Positions 45,902 to 58,662 of a stretch of DNA of 64,000 nt are shown piece after piece. How positions within the stretch are numbered: the first letter of the stretch is position 1; every line of letters begins with the position of its first letter. The translations under genes and the position numbers were made by a program. The notes beneath the pieces were generated by a model. That model saw nothing but the letters and a program-made list of their open reading frames with translations, was not told where the DNA came from and did no database searches. Source of the DNA: Paramyrothecium sp. XJ0827 (Eukaryota; Ascomycota; Sordariomycetes; Hypocreales; Stachybotryaceae); NCBI GenBank assembly GCA_020881915.1, contig JAJFPB010000012.1, positions 248,001 through 312,000 of the forward strand, given 5' to 3'.

Positions 45902-47410
45902 GGTCTCTAGGCGTTGAGAGGACGAACGGGATGGACGAGGCCTTGTACTGCAGTGCTTGTCTTGGATGAGGTGCCGGCCAACTCAGGGACTAAGTAAGTC
46001 CAACGTGCAGCACGCCGCGTACAAAAACTGTTGCGGAGAGAGCAAGCGAGCAAATGAATTGTGATAAAGAACGCAAGACATGCTGTCCCTGATCTCTGAG
46101 ACACCAAGGCTTCTATAGTAAATGCCAGGCTCCTCCTTTGACGAGGTGTGCACGGGTCGTAAAAAGTATTACCGCTTTTGGACGGTTACGAGCCAAGCAC
46201 TAAACCCATTCATGCCTAGCCTCCTCTAAGGAGGACCCTTGCAAGTTGCAATGGAGGCGTTCTCCACCCATCCAACTACCGGGGACATGCCCGTCCCCCC
46301 TATGGTCAGGCGTAGTTGCATGACCTCCCAGTCATTTCTCTCGGTTGCTGTCTGGGAGCGGCCCCGAACCACCAATCTCGTTTCCTAATATTGGCTCCGT
46401 ACGCGAGTAGAAGCTCCTTAATTGTTCACCAGGCCGTTGCTCCAGGCAATCCAGGACTAAAGTAGCCGAAGACCATCCGAGCCCGAGTAAGATGCCTATG
46501 GTAGGCATAGACTTGATCTGACTGACACGAGAAATGCCTTGAGGCTTACTGAGGCATGTATCAAAAAACGGGGCATACATTCTGTTAATCAAGTGTTGCA
46601 ACGTTGTGCCAGCTTAGACGGTCAGATATATCATCACCATTTCTCGAGTTATACTCAATCTCCTACCAACAATCCCGTTATCTTATAGACTTAAAAACAA
46701 TGGAAAGGTTTTGTTATTAGAGCTAAGAAAGCACATTGTTTACTATCTAACCACATTATAATTAGGCCCGTCTTACTGATGTACTACCCTATCGGCAGCT
46801 CGTGTCGCTTGTGCTTGTGGACGAGTCTCTGGCATGTCCAAGCCTTGTGACCCACCCTTATGTTGCTTGTTGCCCTGTTCTGCCCGAAACAAGATGATTT
46901 CTTGGTTGCCTAATTTCAACCCCGCGACATTTATCCAGGGATCGACCAAACCGAGGCACTGCCACGATGGCCCATGCTTACATAACAAGTTGAGAAGCGA
47001 TTGAAATAGTTAGGGGATAGAGGGAGGGGCTCATTTGGTTGCCCGAACTACTCCATCTAGGCGATTTTAGTGTCTGAAAGGGCTGTATACATCGAACGGA
47101 ATGGCACCGGTGCGCCATCGTGCTCGGCTCGCTCGTGCAGTTTCCTGCTCACGTTGGCCGGTTGTTGTCTCAGCGCCAATGTATGAACATGGTCTCGCAA
47201 TGTGTTCTCGCTGGACTATTCGGGGTAACGGTGAGAAATTCAAGTAGCAGGTGGAAACGAAGTAGTGTAAAGGGTAAAGAATAAGGGAGATACACGCCAT
47301 AGTCTGAAGATGTGGCAGTGCTTCGTAGATAAAGATTTCGTAATTAATGTAGCGCTTCTTCAAAACACGCATGTAGTTCGAAAGATCTGCTTCTAATTCT
47401 TAAAGAGGCC
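45902..47410. other. Long gene-free region
   Basis: Upstream DNA of the ABC transporter and 3' flank of the Mpr1-like gene. Short frames on both strands lack motifs and splice context. A short AT-rich patch lies at 46680-46770. I see no RNA gene or clear repeat. Confidence 0.5.
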
Positions 47411-48127
47411 TCATAGGCCTGTGGTTTCGCCACCCGTATCACCTAGATCTCGACCGTAGATAATAGCATCTATAAGTCGGTCCGGATACGATCTCAGATT
47501 GCCACATTTCTTTACACGGCCGATCCGCTCAAATCCAAGTGCATCCCAGATCCGACACGAAGCCACGTTCGTCTCGTACACGAGATTAAATACCGAGTAT
47601 GTGTATCCCAGTTTTGGCGCATAGTCGAGGTATGATTCACCCATCAGTCGTCCTACACCGCGACCCCTAGCCGCCTCGGCCACCAAAAAGCCTGCGTTGC
47701 AGATATGACTGCTACGCCCTGGGTAGTTCGGCTTGATATAGAAGCTGCCCAGGCATTCCTTGGACCAGTCTGGCCCCTCGACAACCTCTTCAGCAGACTC
47801 ATATTTTCCTAGAAGCATGACGGCCGCAAAGTTCTGGAACCAGTATGGACCAAACTGCTCTAAGGGCATTGGATCATACATGGGATACGTGTCTCCGCCT
47901 TCGACCTCTTTGGCGAACGTGTCCGACAGATAAGCGAGCAGCTTGGGAGGCACTTGATCTTTAGAGATGAATGGAACGATTGTCGCCTTAGTTTGCCCAT
48001 CTCGCAAAGTTATATGCCGCGGAATTATGCTTGCTGGCATTGTTGGTGTCTTAGGATCTGGGAACGGCGCTGCCCCTGACCTCCGGTAGATGGTAGGAGC
48101 AGAGGGGTCATCAATCATGGCAGGCAT
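47411..48127 (-). CDS. Mpr1-like GNAT acetyltransferase (about 238 aa)
   Basis: The coding frame carries a strong GNAT signature. Its segments are GDTYPMYDPMPLEQFGPYWF, then CLGSFYIKPNYPGRSSHICN. Motif A follows (NAGFLVAEAARGRGVGRLMG), then YLDYAPKLGYTYSVFNLVYE and TNVASCRIWDALGFERIGRV, ending with DAIIYGRDLG. This pattern matches yeast Mpr1/Mpr2, which acetylate the proline analogue azetidine-2-carboxylate and related toxic proline-pathway intermediates. I choose the ATG at 48127 (MPAMIDD). The frame runs 13 codons further to an ATG at 48166, and a distal 5' exon cannot be excluded. The likely location is cytosol or mitochondria. The exact substrate in this fungus is inferred. Confidence 0.83.
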   Translation of the reverse strand: MPAMIDDPSAPTIYRRSGAAPFPDPKTPTMPASIIPRHITLRDGQTKATIVPFISKDQVPPKLLAYLSDTFAKEVEGGDTYPMYDPMPLEQFGPYWFQNFAAVMLLGKYESAEEVVEGPDWSKECLGSFYIKPNYPGRSSHICNAGFLVAEAARGRGVGRLMGESYLDYAPKLGYTYSVFNLVYETNVASCRIWDALGFERIGRVKKCGNLRSYPDRLIDAIIYGRDLGDTGGETTGL

Positions 48128-49036
48128 CTTGTGGGTAATGTGCTTGATGAATGCCCCGCTGCACAATTCTTGTCAATGACGAAAATACTGGACAGACTGA
48201 GTCATGACTAGTCTGATTGGGGCTGCCTTACCTAAACAGTGACGGTTATGCTGTGACAAAATGGCTATGTTCTTCTCACGAATCTTGATCGCGGTTTGGT
48301 ATGCTGCTTAAGAACCAACTCTGTCAAACACAGGATGGTCCAAAAGCTTCGATGGTGTTCTCTAGGCCGATTTCGGCGGCTAAAGGGCGCGCCCTAAGGG
48401 CTTTCGGCGCCAATAATTTAGATACCAATGATCCACTACCCCAGGCTGGTCCTGAGCCCGCGTACTGCAATCGGCTAAGCCTTGGGCAGTTATACAAGAG
48501 TAAGATCGCTTGTTGTCGCATTTTGGTCGCATAGATGAAATGATGAGCCATCGGGGTGCACATGGCTGGCCCTCGTATCGTCAACGTGGGATTTTTGCTT
48601 CCTGCCACTACGCAACTAGGATTTTCAATTTGACATGTGTTCACCAGGACCGGTGCACACAAGTCTAAATTTGAGAGCGCTGGTATTAGAACGCTCAAGT
48701 GATCGAGATTGATAATTGTTCATAAGCATAAAAATAGGGGAACAATTCAGTGGCTGACGGCATGCTCTGGCCGGGTGAGCCGTTCGCCTTCCACCTATAT
48801 CCCATGTGCCACGCCTCTAGTTAGTGTTAAAATCAGTCTCCAATATTCGTGTAGGTCACTAAGCTCAACTCAATCGTATTGAAAGTGTACCTTCTCAACA
48901 TCTTTTACCATTGTATTCTTCATGGACACCAAACCTGTTACTGCATTCGGTGTTGGTGTCGTCCCTGAAGCTCCTGTTGACAACCACTACGGGCTCAGGG
49001 CCGCATTCGTGAAGACCCTACGGCAGATAAAATTGA
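48128..49036. other. Intergenic region; one short ORF
   Basis: An ATG at 48922 opens a 39-codon frame (MDTKPVTAFGVGVVPEAP to a TAG) with natural composition but no known motif. It could be a leader or a relic linked to the fragment that follows. Nothing else is visible. Confidence 0.35.
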
Positions 49037-49793
49037 CCTAGTTATCGGCGTGTGGCAGCATACAACCTCGAAGCCAACGCAATCCTTTTAAATCATGACG
49101 CATTTTTACAGCGACTTGAATCCACATACCAACACTCCACGAGCGCAGATTCCACATCATGGCCGAAGCTACTGCTGCTTGTCATTGCAATAGGAAAGCT
49201 GTTTCAAGAAAAGGGACATTTAGTTGCTGGGCCACCCGGCTTTAAGGAGTTTCTTCATGGCAGAGATGTATTCCCGCCCGTCGTTGAGTTGGCACAGAAC
49301 TCAGACTGGGCAGTCGAAGCAGCTTGTCTTCTGACGTTCTATCCTCGGATGGCAGGGTTGCACAACCTAGCATATCTCTATGTGAGTTCCTTTGCGAGAA
49401 ATTCTCGTTATCAGCCAAGTATCTCAGGCACCACAGGCGATGAGTTTGCTTCGTTTAACTGGATCGCGCCGATTATCATCATCTCAAAATAATATTGCTG
49501 GTATGTCAAATCAAGCACAAATCCTGTGTTGGACTGTCGGTATTGTTGATCGACACACAGCCATGGCTCTACATCTATCTCCCAATACGCAAGAGGTAGT
49601 AGGCGAAAGTCTTGAAGAAGATTTCGATAGCACAGCTACTTGTTGCACTCTTAAGCTCACTCATGACATCGCTTTACTTGCCATACCCAGAGGCGCAGGT
49701 AATGCTCGTATGCCGCATTCTTTTTCTTCGATACTGACAACCTGGATAGACGCGGGTGATATCTGCCTCGCCTATCCCGCGCAAATGGGTTAG
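49037..49793 (+). pseudogene. Truncated Zn2Cys6-type regulator (middle homology domain fragment)
   Basis: Exon-like pieces at 49037-49381 and 49437-49793 join through a 55-nt GTGAGT..CAG intron (49382-49436) in phase. The first contains LLVIAIGKLFQEKG, VELAQNSDWAVEAACLLTFY and HNLAYLY. The second contains SNQAQILCWTVGIVDRHTAM and then L.L..N.QE. This is the order of the fungal-specific transcription factor domain (the QaL.Ll.fy..n and WWt.yilDR.. motifs). There is no ATG-led start, no zinc cluster and no normal C-terminal half. The frame opens just after a stop at 49034. I read it as a decayed or truncated regulator at the edge of the transposon-rich zone. Confidence 0.5.
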
Positions 49794-50210
49794 ATAGTCA
49801 GAAGGCCCGAAAACATCCAAGGCTGTAAATCCAGGAAATAACACCATTCCGACTCAAAGCGGCTATTTCATAGCTCAATATTATTTATACACGAGGGATG
49901 TAAATTTTGACCATACCTGTAGAGCTAACCATTTTGAATTTGCTATAAAACTCCTTTTAATACTGAGGATATCTCAAGTTGTGTTCATGGGTTTAAGAGA
50001 GTCTTCTCTGTCTCTTACTTCGTTGCTTGATATGTTCTCTCCATGGCTTTTATAATACAACGCTCTAGAACTGACGTGTAGCTTTTTCATATAGAGAGCA
50101 TGTTTGAGCATATATTTGCAGAGATATAACCAATAACATGCATGGCATAGGATTACAGTGAACTTCTAGTATGTGAGATGATAAGCAAAGTCCGAGATAT
50201 GCACACGTAC
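49794..50210. other. AT-leaning DNA without a gene
   Basis: There is nothing supportable between the regulator fragment and the minus-strand relic. AT content rises towards the RIP block. Confidence 0.4.
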
Positions 50211-50412
50211 CCAATAGGACGTCGGGGTTGTTGAAGATCTGCACCAGACTTGTGGCACCTCGCCACCGGAGTTGTGCTAATGTGTCACCGAAACGGCCTA
50301 CAATGGCCGACGTCTCTTTTTGGCCAGAAGAGAAGTCACCGAAGATTGCCAGGTTCTGGTCTGACGAATAGAATTTTCGGATCGCGCGCGCTTTCTTTGA
50401 TGTAACCCCCCT
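50211..50412 (-). pseudogene. Minus-strand exon relic of unknown family
   Basis: A 67-codon frame, bounded upstream by a TAA at 50413-50415 and downstream by a GTACGT donor-like site, reads with clear coding character (KFYSSDQNLAIFGDFSSGQK, then RFGDTLAQLRWRGATSLVQI). Its GC content is normal although it adjoins the AT block. I cannot name the family and see no partner exon. Confidence 0.3.
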
Positions 50413-50559
50413 TTAAGTGAGGGACACTGCTTGAGTGATGTCGCCAACTTCTGCATTAGCGTTTGCTACTGATTAGTACTGCGAATCGGACGGATTCTTC
50501 CCCGGGAGATGTTCTTCATGTACGCTTCTACATGATGGCATGTGTCAGTACTTTAGGTA

Positions 50560-51107
50560 TTATAAGATATTAAACTTCTAGTAGAATCTACTAAGAGTAA
50601 CTTCTATATATATAAAGTAGATTTCCTTAGATATATTATTTAATTTAATAAGATTTAAATAAAGAAAAGTAAAGTTATAGTAATTAAAAAATAGAAGTCC
50701 CTAAAGAATAATATTAAAAATATCTAGAGTTTCCTAGGATTTATAAATTACTATAGATATTTTATTAAGTACTTTAGAAAGATTACTAAACTACTAATAG
50801 ATTTAACTAAGAAAGGTATATCTTTTAAATAAATCTTAGAGATCTAAAGAGCCTTTAAAGAAATTAAAGAATAAATTATTAATAAATTTATTTTAGTAAT
50901 TTTTAATTTAAAGAAGTAAATTATTCTAGAAACTAATATCTCTAATTATACCTTTAGTACTACTATTAAATAAATAAAAAATAATAAACTTCTATATTTT
51001 ATTACTTTTTAATTTAAGAAAATTACTAAATCTCTACTTTATTATTTAATTTATAGGACCCCATTTAATAGTTATCTCCTTTTATATAAGTAGATATACA
51101 AGGTATT
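50560..51107 (+). mobile_element. Older Ty3/Gypsy fragment (RT-thumb/RNase H part), RIP-mutated
   Basis: This segment aligns by eye with the interior of the adjacent element around 55730-56165. Both have CCTTAGATATATTATTTAAT followed by a shared TAATAAGAT run, and TTTAGTACTACTATTAAATA near their ends. The mutated translation still shows the end of a retroelement reverse transcriptase (the FLGYII and QSFLGF.NYYR.FI regions). It is interrupted at 51107 by the full-length element, which makes it the older copy. CpA is almost absent, as expected after RIP. Confidence 0.65.
51103..51107. repeat. Left target-site duplication, GTATT
   Basis: The five bases immediately before the left LTR (which begins TGTTACAACC) are GTATT. 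The same five bases follow the right LTR at 59275-59279. A 5-bp duplication is normal for Ty3/Gypsy integrase. Confidence 0.7.
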
Positions 51108-51719
51108 TGTTACAACCTGACCCAAGGTTATAACTAAGCCGTAGAAAAGTTATATAATATAATATATAAATACTATATTAGCTTTAGGCTACTGGCCTCA
51201 AAATAGGCCAGCCCCTATACTACTAATATAATCTATAGACTAGCTTTAATATACTAACCTAAATTAAATACTAATATAAAAGAAGGGCTAGAAATAAGAA
51301 GCTAGAAATAAAAAAATAGAAATAAGAAAATATCTAATAAGAATAGGGACCTATATAGAAGAAGATTTTTATAAATAATAAAGGAGCTATAGAAAACCTA
51401 CTAATATAGATTAATAAATTATAGCCTTACTATAATCTAGTAAGAACTACTAGATTATAACTAATAAGTAATCTAGTATTCTAAAGGCAGAGAACTATAT
51501 ATATAAATAGGAGATTCTATATATTATATCTAGATTAGAACTAACTAGCTATTAATAATATATAATCCCTAAGATATTCTTTAATTAGCTTCTAGAGATA
51601 AAGTTTTATAAATTAATAACTAGTAATTTATTACTTTAAAAGGGAATTTTATTTTCTATATTAAATAATAAACTATAAAACTATTTACTTTATATCTAGA
51701 TCTAGGCCTAGTTATTATA
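51108..51719 (+). repeat. Left LTR (612 bp)
   Basis: It begins TGTTACAACCTGACCC and aligns over its whole length with 58663-59274. Shared blocks include GGCAGAGAACTATATATATA and the AGGCCAGC phrase. Its first ~45 bases keep C and G residues, while the corresponding start of the right LTR is mutated (TATTATAATCTAATTT). Confidence 0.8.
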
Positions 51720-52844
51720 TATTAATAGCTCTTATTCTAAGGTATATTATTTCCTTAAAGTAATATTTATAATAGTAGAAAAAAGTTCTAAGCCCTCTAT
51801 ACTTACTACTAAAAGTAAAAGTAAAATTAAAGAAATACTATTTAAGACCCCCTCTAGAAATAATATTAAAATAAGAGATCTAAATAAGAAAACTAATAAT
51901 AACTTTAATAATAAAAAGAACTAAAAAATTAAAATACTTAAGTAATAAATCTAGATTCTTATAGCTAAAATTAATTAAGTTTAAGCTAATATAATTATAA
52001 TATTAATTAGATCTTATAAGATTAACTACCTTAAGAATACTATTACTTAACTTAAGTAATAGCTATAGGAGGCTACTAATCTTAATTTCTATATAGCCTA
52101 AAGTACTAAGGCCTAGTTCTAAAGGCTCTTAGATATATAGAATACTAGGGAATATAGGAAGGAACTAGATATAATTATTAAGTTATATAAACCTAAATCC
52201 TTTAATAAAAGCCCTTATAAGCTTTAAGAATTTCTTATAATACTTAGAGCCTACTTTTTATACTTCTTTAATACTTTTATTATAAATAAAAAATAAATTA
52301 AGTTTATAGCCTAAAGCCTAAAGAATAATATTCTTACTTAATTTAAATTTATACTTTATAATTATATTACTAAATCTATAATTAAATATAAAGAAGATAT
52401 AAAGAAAATCTTTTATAATTTTAATAAGTTTAAAGAATATATTAAAAAGATCTTTAATATTATAAATAAAGTCTAAGAAGTAAAGTAAGACCTTAATAAA
52501 ATAACCTAAATTAAGTTATATATTAGCTTTATAATATAATTTAAATAGATTATTTTAAAACTTAAATAAATAGAGAAAGTATATAAGAAAATCTTTTATA
52601 ATAAATATAAGAAAGAAATTAAAAATAAATTTATTAAAATTAAATAATTAAAATATTTACTAGAAGAATATATATATAAAGTAATTAAGATTAATAAGTA
52701 TAACTTTAAATATAAAAGGGAGAAAGAATAATATAAGAATATTTTATATATTAAGTATAATACTAATAACTTAAAGTAATAAAAATAAGTAAATATCTCC
52801 TATAGGACCAAATCTGGCCCTATAAAGCTAGAAGTAATTTAAAA

Positions 52845-52905
52845 GGTAGATATTACTTATTATAACTATAGTAAAAAAGGATATTTTACTTAAGAATATT
52901 AATAA
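52845..52905 (+). pseudogene. Gag zinc-knuckle relic
   Basis: The mutated translation YYNYSKKGYF corresponds to a CxxCxxxGH knuckle with Cys and His codons converted (TGT/TGC to TAT, CAT to TAT). It sits about 1.1 kb after the left LTR, where gag should end. Confidence 0.55.
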
Positions 52906-55399
52906 CTTAAATAAAACTAACTTTAAAAAAAAGGAAGATTTACCTTAATTACTAAAGATAAGTAATAACTAAATAAGATTACTATAACTTATACTATTAA
53001 AATAATATAATATACTAAGACTATATTACTATAGCTAGATTAGAACTATAGATATAGAATATACTTATAGAACTACTAATATATAAAAAACCCTAAGGAA
53101 GTAGCTAGGGAAATAATAGAAAGTAGTTATATATAAGAAATCCTAAATACCTAACTATAGAAATAAATACTAAGCCCTAAAGACCTTAATACTATTATTA
53201 ATAAAATATTAAATAAGAATAGTAACTTATTCTTAGAGGGCTTAAATAAAAGATAAAAGTATTTAAATAATAACCCTAAAGAAAGAATAATAAACTATAT
53301 AATATAGGAAGTAGGGAAGTTATAATAGGACCCCTATATAAATAAAAATATCTTTATTTATATAATTATAATAGAAGAAGCCCTACTAAATCCTATATAT
53401 ATATAATTACTAAGAATCTAAAGAGAGAATAACCTATATATAGATATTAATTATCTATAATATTATAGTATTATATAGATTTTATATCTATAGTACTTAT
53501 ATATAATATATCTTAATAAGAAAGTAGAAAATAAAACCTTCTTAATAAGAGTAAGGGAATAGAATATTATTCTACTATATAATATAAGGGACCTTTAGTT
53601 CTAGATTAAGAAAGTAATATATAAATAATATAAGATTATAGTCTTATAAAGAGATCTATACTAATTACAGAAGTACTAAAATAAATAAGATATAAGAGAT
53701 TACTTTATAACCTACTATAAATAGTATATAACTAAGAAACTTAGGTACTACTAAAACCTATAAGAAACTAAATAATAGTAATTAAATAAAGCTAGATTAC
53801 TAGATAAGATAGAGAAAACTAAGTTATACTAAGTAAAAAGCTACTAGAAATACCTTATAGAATACCTTTACTATAAGAAAAAAAGGAAGATAAGATTTTA
53901 TAGATTTTTAAATCTCTATAATAATACTACTTTAATAAAATATAAAGAAGAATACTAAAGATACTATATACCTAAGGAAATATATTTTAAATACCTAGTA
54001 ATAACTAGTAATATAAAGAAAATTAATAGAAGAAATAATTAATTACTAGTAGTTATAAATTAATTAGGGTACCTAATATAGGCCTACTTTCTAAAAGGGA
54101 AACTAAATAGAAGGATCCCTAGTTACTATATTAAATAATATAATAAGTACTATATATTAAATAATTTCTACTATAGATATTTTACTATTATAATCTAGAT
54201 ACTAAATCTCTAGAATAAAGTAAAATAAAAACCCCTATAGGATATTAATAATATTCTTATTAGAATAAATTAGGTAAAAAATAAAGATACTTATTTATAA
54301 AAGGGCTATAAGTAAAGTATAATAATTAAATAATTCTTAATATAATTTAAAATTATAATAAGGTAATATATAAAATTATTATAATTAAGGTAATAATTAA
54401 TAGATATAAAACTATTATAGAATTAGATTTTAGAGTAACTTAAAGTTTTATTAATTTTAAATTAGTAAACTAACTTTAATTACTATAGAGAAAAAAAGAT
54501 AAAAGAAATTATATTATAAAATTAGCTAAAGAGATATTACTTATATATAATAATAGATTTATTAATAAAGAAATATACCCCCTAATACTTTATAATTATA
54601 ATATAACTTTTAAAATAATCTTTAATATTATATTATTAGGTAATAAACCTATTTTTCTTAGGAGATTATAATTTAAATTTAAAAATCTATAGATTAATTA
54701 AACTACTAGCTAGGTATATAAGTTAGGACTTATATTAGAATAGGAACCTAAAGATTAGAAGAAAAGAGAGGAAGTAAATATTTACTATAAATTACTATTT
54801 AAGTAAGGTAAATAATATAAAATTAGAAGGGATTATATAATAAAAGTTACTATAGTTAAAGAAGAATTACTATAATTTAGTTTATAATATAAATAAAGCT
54901 AAGTTAATATAAATTAAGGAATTTTATATCTTAAGAAGCTATAATAAGTACTAAAATAAATAATAAAAGATTTATTTAATTAGTAAAAAGAAGACCCTAA
55001 AGTAAAAAGAGAAGAACTTAGAGAAAGAATAAAGAATATCTTAGAAATATATTATATTTATAAGAAACTATTTTAGGAGGAGTTTAAGTTAGAACTACTA
55101 AAATACTTTTAATAGGATTATAAAATCTATTTTATTAATAAGAAGAAAACCTACTTCTTACTAATTTATAATCTTAATACTTAAGAACTATAGATATTAA
55201 AGAAATATATTAAGAAAAACCTTAGAAAAGAATATATTTAATAATTAATCTTATTAGTAAAGTACTTAATTATATTTATACTAAAAAAGAATAAGAAACT
55301 TTAATTAGTAGTAAATTACTAATAACTTAATAAGATTACTATAAAAGATTATATTTTATTACTACTTATTATAGAAATATATAATTAATTATATAGTAA

Positions 55400-55650
55400 A
55401 ATAATCTTTATTATACTTAACTTAAAAGAAGTATATAACTTAATTTAAGTAAAGAAAGAAGAAAAATAAAAGATAGTATTTTATACTAAGTTTAGCCTAT
55501 TTAAATACCTAGTTATATCCTTTAAATTAATTAATATATTAGTAATATTCTAAAGAATAATTAATTATATTTTAAGAGAATATATAAATAACTTTATAGT
55601 TATATATCTTAATAATATCTTTATTTTCTTAAATAATAAGGAATAATATA
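55400..55650 (+). pseudogene. Reverse transcriptase core relic
   Basis: The plus-strand frame, interrupted by stops, still reads FYTKFSLFKYLVISFKLIN and later FIVIYLNNIFIF. It matches the palm region of Ty3/Gypsy RT with the catalytic YLDD turned to YLNN by G-to-A changes. Confidence 0.75.
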
Positions 55651-56849
55651 GGGAATATATTTATAAGGTACTTAAAGTACTTTAAGATACTAATCTACTA
55701 ATTAAACTAAAAAAAAGCAGCTTTTATATCTAAGAGATAAATTACCTTAGATATATTATTTAATCTAATAAGATCTAAATAGAGAAAGAGAAAATTATAG
55801 TAATATATAAATAAGAATCTTTAAAAAATATAAAAGATATATAGAGCTTCCTTAGATTTATTAACTACTACTAATAATTTATTAAGAACTTTAGTAAAAT
55901 TATAGTATTATTAATTAACTTTATAAAAAAAGAATAAGAATTTAATTAGAACTAAAATAAAGGAACTTAATAAGTATTTAAGAAAATTAAGAAATTTATT
56001 ACTAAAGAACTAGTTCTTATTATATTTAATTCTAATAAGGTAATTAAATTAGAAACTAATATATTAGACTTTATATTTAGTACTACTATTAAATAATAAG
56101 GTAAAAATAGAATACTAAAACCTATAGTATTTTAGTTAAAGAAGCTTAGTAGATTATTACTTTAATATTTTATTTATAATAAAGAATTTATAGTAATAAT
56201 TAAAGCTATTAAGGAATTTTAATACTATATTATAGAAAGTAATTATAGAATTAAAATCTATATAGATTATAAGAATATCTCTTATTTTATTATAATCTAA
56301 ATCTTAATAGCCTAATAAGTATATTACTATAAAATATTATTAGAACTTAATATAGAAATTATTTATAAAAAAGAATTAAAAAATAAAAGAACTAATACCC
56401 TAAGTTAATAAAGTAATTATAAATAAAAAATACTAAAAACTATAAGCTAAGTATTTATAATAAATAAAAAAACTAGTAATTATAAGTTATATAAACTTAG
56501 AAAATTATAAATAATAATAGAATCTAATCTAGAACTTAAATAAAAGATTATAAAATATAATAAGCTAATATAAGAATATAAAGTACCCTTAGGTAAATAT
56601 ATCTACTTAGAGGACCTATAGCTAGATTATAATACCTATAATAGAAAAATCTAGGTATTATCTAAAGAATACTTAAAAGAAGTTATTTATATATATTATA
56701 AGTACCCTCTAATAGAATACCCTAGTATTTAGAAAATATATTAGATAATTTATTAAATATATAATACCCCTAGATTAAGGAACTATATTATAAAATATAT
56801 TAAGAAATATATAATATACTAAAAAGCGAAGGTATTATAGTATAAATTA

Positions 56850-57310
56850 TATAGGTTTTTAAAACCCCTACTAATATTAATTTAATTATAGAAATTAATT
56901 TTATAGGATTTTATTATAAAGTTACTATAATCTAAGAAACTAAGATTAAAAGATAACTTTAATAGTATCTTTATTATTATTAATAGATTTATAAAGTTTA
57001 TATACTTTATAGCCTATAATAAAGTAACTAGTACTAAAATAATAATATATTACTTTATTAAATATATTATCTTATAATATAGGCTACTAAAGGAAATTAT
57101 TTTTAATAGAGGTATTATATTTATATTAAAATTCTAGTAAGAACTAATAATATAACTTAGGATTAATAATAAGCTAAGTACTACTTACTACCTATAAATA
57201 AATAGGTAAATAAAATATTTAAACTAAATTATTAAAATATATCTATATTATTATATTAACTATAAGTAAAATAACTAGGCTAAATTACTACTAATTATAT
57301 AAATTATATA
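56850..57310 (+). pseudogene. Integrase core relic
   Basis: Mutated segments such as IIINRFIKFIYFI, IIFNRGIIF and INNKLSTTYYL correspond to the DDE integrase motifs (VVDRF.K, SDRG..F, STAYHPQTDGQ). The order and spacing fit a Ty3/Gypsy integrase downstream of RT. Confidence 0.7.
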
Positions 57311-57769
57311 TAATAGATAGAAGTTAGAAACTACTTAATAGTTACCTTATTTTATAAACTATAAATTTAAATCTATATTTAAATAAGAAATCTAAACTAG
57401 AATAGCTAATAAGAAAGCTATAATTAAAGTATAAAATATAAAAATACTATATAATATACTTAGAAAAGAAATTTTATTTATTAAAGATAAAATAACTAAA
57501 TTCTATAACTAAAAAAAATTAAATAAATTAACTTTAAAGGAGGGAAATATAATTTATTTACTTAGAAAAAATATAAAAATAATATAATTAAATAATAAAC
57601 TAGACTTTAAAAAATTAAAATTATTTCTAATTATTAGGAATATTTCTAATATTATATATAAACTATATTTACCTAATATAATAAAAATATACCTAGTATT
57701 CTATATTATACTTTTAGAACTAACTAAAGGTAATAACTTTATAGAAAATAGTATTAAAGTCTTACTAAA

Positions 57770-57930
57770 AGAACTAGAATATAAAGTTAAAAGAATACTA
57801 ATATAATAAATTAAAGAAAATAAAAAAATAATATACTTTATAAAATAGAAAAACTATAATAATAGTAAAAATACTTAGGAATCCCTAAAATACCTAAAAA
57901 AAGCTAAGAAGAAGCTAAGGGAGTTCTAGC
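57770..57930 (+). pseudogene. Chromodomain-like relic at the end of pol
   Basis: The mutated frame reads ELEYKVKRIL, then YFIK.KNYNNSKNT.ESLKYL, then KAKKKLREF. This matches the chromodomain pattern (EYEVE.IL, Y.VKWKGY..S..TWEP...L, A...L..F) and places the element among chromoviruses. Confidence 0.6.
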
Positions 57931-58662
57931 TATAGGTACTAGCCCTAAATCTATAAACTTCTTCTCTAGCCTAAAAAAAAACTAATCTATAGAACTAAAA
58001 ATATTAATAGTATTAAGATTATAAATAATCTAATACTTATAAGAATTTAAGGTAGTAAGAAGACCTAAAGAAGACTTAATACTATTTTTTTTATTTAATT
58101 CTACTATCTTATAATAAAATAATTTATTACTATAATCTTTTATTTTTTAATAAATTTTCTAGATCTAAAATAATTAGCTTATTACCTTAATAAGCTTAAG
58201 TTAAAGTTTAATTAGATTCTTCTTAGTTTTCTTTTTCTTAGTATTTAACTTCTTCTACTAAGACTTTAATTAAGCTACTAGAAGAAATTAGTAAGAAATA
58301 TAAAAAGAACTAAAGAAATAACTTATAGGTAGAAATTACTAAGATACTATTATAAGAATATTTATAATAAATATACTTTAGATAATAAAATAATTCTAAG
58401 ATTAGGATCTTATATTTCTTATTATACTTAAAATAATAAGTATATAATATATTAGTAGGAATAGACTTCTTAATAATATAAAATAAAAGACTTAGATACT
58501 TAGTAGATTTCTTTAAAGGTTTTTTAATATAACTTAATATAGTATTAGTATACTTATAAAAAGAAAAAAATAAAAAGGGACTTATATATATAATAGGGAC
58601 CTATAACCTTAAGTATATTTAATATTAGGCTATAAGACTTAGCCTTAAAGAGAGAAGTATTA

